From contig JANRAA010000124.1 of the NCBI GenBank assembly GCA_030728235.1, positions 19,977 through 29,824 of the forward strand: a stretch of 9,848 nucleotides of DNA, in the 5' to 3' direction. The notes beneath the pieces are model-generated. The model had not been told where the DNA came from. It saw nothing but the letters and a program-made list of their open reading frames with translations, and ran no database searches. The position numbers were made by a program, and so were the translations under genes. The DNA comes from Flavobacteriales bacterium (GTDB lineage: Bacteria; Bacteroidota; Bacteroidia; Flavobacteriales_D; Sanyastnellaceae). Positions 1-6,800 of this stretch are shown here, one piece after another (the stretch's first letter is position 1; each line of letters opens with the position of its first letter).

Positions 1-352
1 GATTATCGTAACCTCCATTCTTGCGTTCAGTAGCCAGGGTCCTGTTGTATATGACTATAAGCAGATTTCAGCTGTAGAGTCGATCATACCAGGCGGTTTG
101 GGCAGATCCCGATTGTTGACCACCGATCAAAATGGCACCCTTGTGGAAAAAGAACTTAAGAATTTCTACAGCATGGTTGGCATCAATTTCGGCAATATCA
201 GCAACAACGACGCTGTAATTATTGGTCGTGTGAATGAATACATTGCTGATGGATGGGATTTGGTGCACATCAACTCTGGTGTCCAAAGTCCAAGCGTTGG
301 CAATTCACAAGGTATCTTTATCACACGATACGTATTCCGCCGTCCAAAATAA
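1..352 (+). CDS. Small exported DUF4177-like protein, 5' end outside the window
   Basis: The reading frame is open from base 2 to the TAA at 350-352, giving 116 visible residues with no start codon in view apart from the internal TTG at 98. The first visible residues (IIVTSILAFSSQG) look like the end of a signal-peptide hydrophobic core, so probably only a few residues are missing and the true start lies just upstream. The mature part begins VVYDYKQISAVES. Near visible residues 78-92 it has NEYIADGWDLVHINS, and it ends with a basic beta-strand, GIFITRYVFRRPK. This pattern of an opening YxYK strand, a late (A/E)xGWxL helix-turn and a closing ITRYxFR strand resembles the small DUF4177-type fold, whose function is unknown. 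The stop codon directly abuts the TTG start of the DUF255 gene in the same frame, so the two genes are probably co-transcribed. The coding call is secure; the family assignment is moderate. Confidence 0.72.
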   Translation, partial: IIVTSILAFSSQGPVVYDYKQISAVESIIPGGLGRSRLLTTDQNGTLVEKELKNFYSMVGINFGNISNNDAVIIGRVNEYIADGWDLVHINSGVQSPSVGNSQGIFITRYVFRRPK

Positions 353-2449
353 TTGAAAACATATTTACCTCATAGAAAGGATTGGCTGCGGTACATTACC
401 CTGTCGATCCTTTTCTTGTTTACATCCTGCGAAGCAGCAAAAATGCAACATACCAACGCCCTCATTCATGAAAGCAGTCCGTACCTGCTTCAACACGCCC
501 ACAACCCTGTCGATTGGCACCCTTGGAGCGAGACTGTGATCGAAAAGGCACAGAAGGAAAACAAGCTTATCTTAGTGAGCATCGGCTATAGCGCTTGCCA
601 CTGGTGTCATGTCATGGAGCGCGAAACTTTCGAAGATGACTCCGCTGCGGCATTGATGAATGAGCATTTCATTTGCATCAAAGTCGACAGAGAAGAACGT
701 CCTGACCTTGATCAAGTGTATATGAGTGCAGTTCAACTCATGTCGGGACAAGGAGGATGGCCGTTGAATTGTTTCACCCTGCCTGACGGACGTCCCATAT
801 ACGGCGGCACATATTTCAAACGCGACCAGTGGATGGAGGTGCTGCGTTCACTTTCCGAACTATACACCAACGACCGCGCAAAAGTTGAAGAATATGCAAA
901 CCGGCTGACTGAAGGCGTGCAGATGTCGGAACTGATTGTGCGCGACCCAGAAGCATCCGATTTATCGACTGAAAACCTAAAAAACCTGGTTGAAAGATGG
1001 AAGTCGCAGTGGGATTTGAACGAAGGCGGACCAAACAGAGCGCCAAAATTTCCGCTACCTAACAACTACCGGTTTCTAATGCATTACGCGGCTATAACTG
1101 GCGATACCGCAAGCGATACCCACCTGGAGTTGACGCTCGACAAGATGGCTCAAGGAGGCATTTATGACCAACTTGGAGGTGGCTTCGCACGATACTCCAC
1201 CGATGCATTATGGAAAGTACCACACTTTGAAAAGATGCTGTATGACAACGCCCAATTGGTCAGTTTGTATTGCGACGGGTATACGAAATTCAAGAAATCA
1301 GACTACAAATGGATTGTTGAGCAAACGCTCGCCTTTGTCGAAAGGGAGATGCAATCAACAGAAGGCATGTTCTTCAGCGCCTTGGATGCCGATAGCGAAG
1401 GTGAAGAAGGCAAGTTTTACGTCTGGAAAAAAGCGGAATTGGAAACCCTGCTCGGCGACAGATACCCCATGTTTGCCAAGCAGTTTGAGATCGACGGTTT
1501 CGCACATTGGGAGTTTGGAAACAACATCCTGCTGCGCAGAAATAGTTTTGAAACCTTTGCAAAGCAAAACAACCTTGAAGCAACGCAGTGGTTTGAAGAA
1601 ATAAAAGCCGATTTCGAGACACTGATGCACGCTAGAAAATCGCGCATTCGTCCGGGCACCGATGATAAAATTCTGACTTCTTGGAATGCCATGATGATTG
1701 AAGGCTATGCAGACGCGTATCGCACCTTCAACAACTCTGATTATTTAAACACCGCCACAAAAGCCATGGAACAATTGCTTTTAAAATGCAGCGGCAGCGA
1801 TGGCAGGCTATTCCACACCTATAAAAATGGGACTGCAAAAGTAAACGGCTACTTGGAAGACTATGCCTTCACCATTCAAGCACTCATCGCATTGTATCAA
1901 TCTACATTCAACGAGCGCTGGCTGGAAGAGGCGCGGCGGCTCAACGCATATGCTACGAAGCATTTTTACGACGACCAAACAGGTATGTATTGGTTCACAT
2001 CTGATCTTGATCCCGCGCTAATAGCTAGAAAACAAGAGAACAGCGACAACGTTATTCCTGCTTCAAACTCAACCATGGCGAAGAATCTGTTCATTCTCGG
2101 TCATTACTATGCCGATGATGCCATGATAGAAACAGCCAAGCAAATGCTTGTGAATGTGGCTGCCAATTGGGATTACTTGCCAAGCTACACCAACTGGGCA
2201 TCGCTTCATTTATGGTGCACATACCCGATGCGTGAGGTCGCCATTACAGGCAGCAAAAGTTTGGCTTTTGCGAGAGAAATAGACTGCCATTATATACCCA
2301 ACATCATGTTATTGGGTGGCAATGGTGGAAAACTCCCATTGCTTGAAGGCAAACAAGGAGCGCAAACTACCATCTTTGTCTGCGAAAATAAAACCTGTCA
2401 ACGTCCCGTTACCACACCGGAAGATGCGATACACCAGCTTACTCATTAG
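353..2449 (+). CDS. DUF255 / YyaL / SPATA20-type thioredoxin-domain protein, predicted lipoprotein
   Basis: This is a full-length 698-residue member of the DUF255 family, which joins an N-terminal thioredoxin-like domain to an (alpha/alpha) six-hairpin barrel; its reaction is not established. Residues 11-26 form a hydrophobic segment ending FTSC, a Bacteroidota-type lipobox with Cys26, so the protein is predicted to be exported and lipid-anchored. The thioredoxin-like part (about 33-195) carries CHWCHVMERETFED with the CxxC pair Cys82/Cys85, then VDREERPDLDQVY (111-123), GQGGWPL (132-138) and YGGTYF (150-155). Barrel motifs follow: APKFP (230-234), GGIYDQLGGGF (268-278), PHFEKMLYDN (290-299), DADSEGEEG (345-353) and DDKILTSWN (437-445). 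The C-terminus has a further pair, Cys677/Cys682. TTG at 353 is chosen because it is the only initiator that gives basic residues before the hydrophobic core. ATG 443 would yield a cytosolic form starting MQHTNALIHE. Family very sure; start moderately sure. Confidence 0.93.
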   Translation: MKTYLPHRKDWLRYITLSILFLFTSCEAAKMQHTNALIHESSPYLLQHAHNPVDWHPWSETVIEKAQKENKLILVSIGYSACHWCHVMERETFEDDSAAALMNEHFICIKVDREERPDLDQVYMSAVQLMSGQGGWPLNCFTLPDGRPIYGGTYFKRDQWMEVLRSLSELYTNDRAKVEEYANRLTEGVQMSELIVRDPEASDLSTENLKNLVERWKSQWDLNEGGPNRAPKFPLPNNYRFLMHYAAITGDTASDTHLELTLDKMAQGGIYDQLGGGFARYSTDALWKVPHFEKMLYDNAQLVSLYCDGYTKFKKSDYKWIVEQTLAFVEREMQSTEGMFFSALDADSEGEEGKFYVWKKAELETLLGDRYPMFAKQFEIDGFAHWEFGNNILLRRNSFETFAKQNNLEATQWFEEIKADFETLMHARKSRIRPGTDDKILTSWNAMMIEGYADAYRTFNNSDYLNTATKAMEQLLLKCSGSDGRLFHTYKNGTAKVNGYLEDYAFTIQALIALYQSTFNERWLEEARRLNAYATKHFYDDQTGMYWFTSDLDPALIARKQENSDNVIPASNSTMAKNLFILGHYYADDAMIETAKQMLVNVAANWDYLPSYTNWASLHLWCTYPMREVAITGSKSLAFAREIDCHYIPNIMLLGGNGGKLPLLEGKQGAQTTIFVCENKTCQRPVTTPEDAIHQLTH

Positions 2450-3275
2450 TTTCATTTTGTGCTCAACCATGTATGGGCAGCAGCTTAAATCGGGCGAAAG
2501 CGCCGTCGACTTCCTTGAGATGCCATTTCAAGAGAAGTTCATCCGATTAAATCACATCGAAACCATCAGTATAGATGAGCAAGACAAACGGACAGGTCAA
2601 CCCATACGTTCATTGAATAAAACGCGGACATACCATTTCAACTCAAACGGAGTTTGCGAAGAAGTGCTGACAGCGAGTTTGTTATGGGGTCGAAGAGACA
2701 CCATTTTGGAATCATACGGCATACACAATCTTTTCAAAACTTACGAGCGAAAAGACCAACGAGGAGCATATCGTGAAACACTGGAGCAACGCGGCGACAC
2801 GCTGAATATCTGCAGGTATAGAAATGACGGCAGTCAAGAAAAGGACACATGGATTTCTTGCGAATACATCACAAGCGTAAAGACATCAAACAAACTCGTT
2901 CAAACCATATTTAACGAAGACCGCAAGCCATACTTAACAGTTACAAAAACCTTTGGGGAAGGTGATTTCTTGCAAGAAGAGCGAGAGCGCTATATTATTA
3001 GCGGCAAAGAATCGGTATCGACATACACGTATAACGAACGCGGCTTGTTGGGTAAAAAAGTCAAAAATTCATCCAGTGGAATACAAGAATGGGTTTTCAC
3101 CTATTTAAATGACGGCATGTTAGAAACCGTGCTGTATTCAGAGAACAACGTGCTGATTTGGCGACGAGAAGTCTTGCACGATGGAAGCGGAAAAATAGAG
3201 GCCATTTTAACCAGAGATGTAAAAACCGAAACCATCAAAATAGACAAGTTTTCGTATACTTTTAACCGACACTAA
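2424..3275 (+). CDS. Secreted protein of unknown function with YD-like beta repeats
   Basis: This encodes 283 residues from the ATG at 2424. The frame is open further upstream (an ATG at 2316), but 2424 is preferred because it starts directly with a signal peptide, MRYTSLLISFILCSTMYGQQ, and the extra upstream residues only shadow the DUF255 gene. The first 26 bases overlap the end of that gene in another frame, which suggests translational coupling. I do not recognise the family. The mature protein is rich in Tyr, Thr, Glu and Arg. It shows loosely repeated beta-hairpin units of the form aromatic-x-aromatic-x3-Gly-x-hydrophobic: YHFNSNGVCEEV, YTYNERGLLGKKV, FTYLNDGMLETV, then VLHDGSGKIEAI, closing with FSYTFNRH. 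These resemble RHS/YD or toast-rack-like beta repeats found in many Bacteroidota exported proteins. No catalytic motif is evident. It is likely periplasmic or outer-membrane associated; coding status is good, function unknown. Confidence 0.82.
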   Translation: MRYTSLLISFILCSTMYGQQLKSGESAVDFLEMPFQEKFIRLNHIETISIDEQDKRTGQPIRSLNKTRTYHFNSNGVCEEVLTASLLWGRRDTILESYGIHNLFKTYERKDQRGAYRETLEQRGDTLNICRYRNDGSQEKDTWISCEYITSVKTSNKLVQTIFNEDRKPYLTVTKTFGEGDFLQEERERYIISGKESVSTYTYNERGLLGKKVKNSSSGIQEWVFTYLNDGMLETVLYSENNVLIWRREVLHDGSGKIEAILTRDVKTETIKIDKFSYTFNRH

Positions 3276-3287
3276 CGTTAGATAGTT

Positions 3288-3581
3288 ATGAAGAAGTTAC
3301 TCTCAATACTCATCTTATCACTGCTTGTTGCTGCGCCATTTTCGGCAGATGCGCAGCGCGTTAAGCGCACCAAGACCGAAAAACAGAAGCAAGCACAGAT
3401 TGAAAAGAAGGGAGATAATCGCGCTCAACTTGAGGGAGAGCTTTCTCAAAAGCAAGAACACCACTTGGCCATTCAAGATAAGAATACCCGCAAGCGGATG
3501 AAAGCCAATCAGAAAAAACAAAGACGCATTTCACAAGGCAAGTCTGAGCCTTTTTATCGTCGGTGGTTTCGTAAAAAATGA
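3288..3581 (+). CDS. Small, highly basic secreted protein of unknown function
   Basis: This complete 97-residue protein starts at ATG 3288, 12 bases after the preceding stop. MKKLLSILILSLLVAAPFSADA is a classic signal peptide with an A-x-A type site before Gln23. The mature 75 residues hold about 25 Lys/Arg against 8 Asp/Glu and many Gln, and contain no Cys. A charged, probably helical central part (about residues 25-75) leads into IQDKNTRKRMKANQKK and a C-terminal aromatic/basic tail, PFYRRWFRKK. Short basic exported proteins with a PFYxRWFR-like tail occur in other Bacteroidota, to my recollection, but I know of no function. The strong net positive charge would suit binding to lipopolysaccharide, envelope polyanions or nucleic acid, which is inference only. 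It is the last gene of the left cluster; the intergenic region after it holds weak hairpins. Confidence 0.83.
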   Translation: MKKLLSILILSLLVAAPFSADAQRVKRTKTEKQKQAQIEKKGDNRAQLEGELSQKQEHHLAIQDKNTRKRMKANQKKQRRISQGKSEPFYRRWFRKK

Positions 3582-3608
3582 AGGCGTTAAGCCCCTTACA
3601 ACGAACAC

Positions 3609-3628
3609 TTTACACCTAGACGTGTAAA
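3609..3628. repeat. Perfect inverted repeat TTTACAC-N6-GTGTAAA
   Basis: TTTACAC (3609-3615) and GTGTAAA (3622-3628) are exact reverse complements around the 6-base spacer CTAGAC. The element lies 28 bases after the stop of the basic-protein gene and about 140 bases before the predicted receptor promoter. It could be a hairpin at the end of the upstream transcript, but no T-run follows. It could also be a dyad operator. The symmetry is directly visible; its role is open. Confidence 0.5.
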
Positions 3629-3715
3629 CTATTCGCCATTTCTTCGTGAATTTAATTAGCAGGATAACCAATCGCTTATCTATCTTTAGACCGTGTTTGG
3701 GTTAAAGAATGCTAA

Positions 3716-3738
3716 AATTCTTAATTGTTAAGAGAATT
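3716..3738. repeat. Imperfect AT-rich inverted repeat
   Basis: AATTCTTAA (3716-3724) pairs with TTAAG (3728-3732) plus AATT (3735-3738) across the loop TTG, leaving a 2-base bulge (AG, 3733-3734). It lies upstream of the predicted receptor promoter. The stem is almost all A-T pairs, so a stable RNA hairpin is doubtful; a protein-binding dyad or chance symmetry is as likely. Confidence 0.35.
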
Positions 3739-3758
3739 CTAAATAGGATTCCTGAGAC

Positions 3759-3782
3759 TTCTGAAAGGCTTTTGCCTCAGAA
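3759..3782. repeat. Inverted repeat covering the -33 promoter element
   Basis: TTCTGA (3759-3764) and GGC (3767-3769) pair with GCC (3774-3776) and TCAGAA (3777-3782), giving nine base pairs with a 2-base AA bulge (3765-3766) and a TTTT loop (3770-3773). The proposed -33 box TTTG (3771-3774) sits in the loop and the first stem base. A dyad here could be an operator or an extended upstream element of the receptor promoter. It would not be in the receptor mRNA if transcription starts downstream of 3801. Confidence 0.45.
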
Positions 3783-3801
3783 AGGATTATTTCTATCTTT
3801 A
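3771..3801 (+). promoter_or_regulatory. Bacteroidota-type promoter for the TonB-dependent receptor
   Basis: TTTG at 3771-3774 is followed after exactly 19 bases by TATCTTTA at 3794-3801. This fits the Bacteroidota primary-sigma pattern TTTG-N19-TAnnTTTG, with one mismatch (final A for G). A run of C follows at 3802-3806. Transcription would start around 3805-3810, giving an untranslated leader of about 35 bases before the ATG at 3842. The leader contains no obvious Shine-Dalgarno site, as is common in this phylum. The matching codon style of the two downstream genes suggests this promoter drives both. Confidence 0.6.
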
Positions 3802-3841
3802 CCCCCGTTTGTTGAGAAATTAGTAATCAAAGCTTAACTGT

Positions 3842-6800
3842 ATGTCGCGTAAGATCTACTTACTGCTCTTGCTTTCTTTGTTTGTTTCTCCTGTTGTCTA
3901 CGGACAAGCAGGGGCAGGAACCTTGAAAGGTAAAGTGACCGATTCGGAATCGGGTGAACCCCTTCCGTTTGTGAACGTTGTTGTTTTCTTGAATGGTAAC
4001 CAAATTACTGGTGCCAACACCGATTTCGATGGAGAGTTCACTATCAAGCCAATCACCCCTGGTACGTATGACGTATTATACTCGTATGTTGGTTACAACA
4101 CCAAACGTATAACAGGTGTTAAAATTGTATCAAACAAGATTCAGTTTGCGAATGCAGCCCTTTCTTCTGGTATTCAACTAGAAGAAGTAGAAGTTGTTGA
4201 GTACTCTGTTCCGCTGATCGACCGAGACGGTGGAGCATCAGGGGGTACAGTAACTCGTGAAGACATCGATAAGATGCCAGGTCGTGATGCTGCCAGCCTA
4301 GCAACGACAGTTGCGGGTGTTAGCACTGCTGGTACCGGTGGAGAGATCACGATTCGTGGTGCTCGTCCGGATGGTACATGGGTGTACATCGACGGTGTTA
4401 AAATCCGAGGGTCATCGGCACTTCCGAAATCGGCGATTCAAGAAGTATCTGTTCTTACCGGTGGTATCCCAGCGAACATTGGAGATGCTACAGGAGGTGT
4501 AATGAACATTTCACTCCGCAGTTCATCGTCGAAATGGTTCGGAGGTTTTGAAGTTATTTCTTCTGGATTTAAAACCGGCGAGACGGCTGTTGGACTTGAT
4601 AGATATGGTTACAACCTAATAGAAGGAGTTGTTTCAGGACCTATCGCCTTCAAAAAAGATGAAAATGGTGTTAAGGGTGATCCACTATTGGGATTGTTCG
4701 TTTCAGGTAACTACACCAGTCAAGTTGACCCTCGTCCAACCTTCGGTGGTGTATACCGCATGAAAGAAAGTTCTCGTCAAGGTCTTATCGACAACCCGCT
4801 TCGCCAAAACATTTCTTCAAATGGAGAAGTGAACGGAGCACTTTTCAACGCAGAATTTTTAACCGCTGATGACTTCGAAAAAATCCCGACGCGTTTGAAC
4901 GTTGGAAACCAATCAGCCAACCTTGTTGCGAAAGTTGATGTTAACACATCTTCTACAATGAGTTTGACTTTTGGGGCTACAGGAGCTTTCTCAAGAAACC
5001 ACGGATTCAGCTATAGCGGTATGCTTGCTAACGCTGAAAACAACATTGAAAATACAAATTTCGACTGGCGTGTATACGGTAAGTTCTCTCAACGTTTTAA
5101 CAACGAAGAGGAAGAGGGTGTAGAAGCGAGCAACTTGAAGAATATCTTCTATACGGTAATGGCCGATTACTCTCGCTCATTCAACCGCTCTCAAGACGAC
5201 ACCCACAAAGACGACTTCATGAAGTATGGTCACGTAGGTACTTTCGACCTGTACCAACAAAACAGCTATGAATTCAACCCAGCTCGTCAGGCATTTGTTC
5301 ACGTAGGTTGGGAAGATACGTTGGTGACTTTCGCTCCTTCTACTTATAACCCAGAACTCGCAGCTATCAACAACCAATATTTTGGTTTGTTTGACTACCA
5401 GGAATATGACCCGAACGATCGTGGTCCATACAGCGGACTTTTGGAAGTTCGTAACGGTAACGCAATTTTGAACGGACAAACGCCTCCTTCAATTTATAAC
5501 TTGTGGGACTATTTCGGAACCCAAGCAAACAATTACTCATTGACAGACAACAGTCAGTTCCGCATTACGGCAGCTGGTTCTGGTGACATTGGCGATCACG
5601 CGTTCCAGGTAGGTTTTGAGTATGAGCAACGTAAAGATGCGTTCTACTCTTTGGCTCCAACAGGTTTGTGGACGTTGGCGCGATTGTATACAAACAGCCA
5701 CATCAAACAAATTGATGTCAGTGACTCTACAATCACAAATATCGGTACAGACCAGTACATTACTTACGATCGTTTGATCGGTTCTGGACAGTTTGAATTC
5801 GATAGAAATCTACGTGAAGCATTGGGTTTAAATCCTGATGGTAACGACTTCTTAAATGTTGACGCATTGGATCCTGAGCAGTTCACTATCGACATGTTTG
5901 GTGCAGATGACTTGCTTAACCAAGGTAACAACGTTGTATTGTACAGCGGTTACAACGCGCACGGTGAGAAGCAAAACGGACGTCCAACCATCGAAGATTT
6001 CTTCAATGAAACCAACGATCAAGGTTTCCGCACCCGTCCGATCGGAGCTTACGAACCAGTTTACATTTCTGGTTATGTGATGGATAAATTCACATTTGAC
6101 GATATCATCTTCAACGTAGGTGTCCGTATTGACCGTTTTGATGCAAACCAACCAGTATTGAAAGATCCATTCGTAATTGGAGAAGCTTATACTGTAGGCG
6201 ACATCCAGGGCGATTTGATCAATTCACTTGACAACAGTATCATCGTTCCATCGAACATCGGCAACGACTATGTAGTGTATGTTGATGACATCGAAAACCC
6301 TACAAGCATCGTTGGATATCGCAACGAAAACCAGTGGTTCAATTCAAACGGTACTGAGATCAGTGACCCGGATTTGATTGCTTCAACAAATGGTTTTCCT
6401 GCCCCATGGTTGGTAGGAGGCGCTGACGCTGAATTGACGTCATCTGCGTTTAAAGATTACACTCCACAGGTGAACATTATGCCACGTATCGCATTCTCGT
6501 TCAACATTTCTGACGAAGCTGTATTCTTTGCTCACTACGATATCTTGACTCAACGTCCTACTGGTAACAACCGTTTCTCACCGATCGACTATTTGTTCAT
6601 CGAGGCGCGTAACGAGTTGATCAGCAACCCGGATTTGAGACCAACAAAGACAATCGATTACGAATTGGGTTTCCAACAGGTTTTGTCTCGCACATCATCG
6701 TTGAAAATATCTGCATTCTACCGCGAACTTCGCGATATGATCCAGGTACGTCAGTTTGCTGGTGCTTACCCTCGTCCGTACCGTGCATTTGGTAACCTCG

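Larger units (their letters stand above)
3582..3841 (+). other. Intergenic regulatory region between the two gene clusters
   Basis: These 260 bases separate the basic-protein gene from the TonB-dependent receptor and are visibly more AT-rich than the flanking genes. They hold a weak hairpin right at the upstream stop (GGC at 3583-3585 with GCC at 3591-3593), a 7-bp perfect inverted repeat (3609-3628), two imperfect inverted repeats (3716-3738 and 3759-3782) and a good promoter (3771-3801). The 9-mer CTATCTTTA occurs twice, at 3680-3688 and 3793-3801. I see no tRNA, riboswitch or strong intrinsic terminator with a T-run. Confidence 0.6.

Noticed and set aside
733..1065. 110-codon open frame on the minus strand
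   Set aside because: It is antisense to the conserved thioredoxin-like/barrel junction of the DUF255 gene, with no start context or motifs of its own.
1164..1604. 146-codon open frame on the + strand in another frame
   Set aside because: It is contained inside the DUF255 gene, whose frame carries the conserved motifs throughout. The alternative product has no recognisable features.
2316..2423. N-terminal extension of the secreted YD-like protein from the ATG at 2316
   Set aside because: The extra 36 residues overlap the conserved C-terminus of the DUF255 protein and would place a signal peptide in the middle of the product; ATG 2424 starts exactly at the signal peptide.
3272..3281. Perfect 10-base palindrome CTAACGTTAG spanning the stop codon before the basic-protein gene
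   Set aside because: It is a short palindrome without a loop in a 12-base gap; chance occurrence is likely and no promoter elements accompany it.
3581..3597. Possible terminator AAGGC-GTTAA-G-CC-CCTT after the basic-protein gene
   Set aside because: The stem is only 3-5 bp with a bulge or mismatch and no T-run follows, so it was not called as a terminator.
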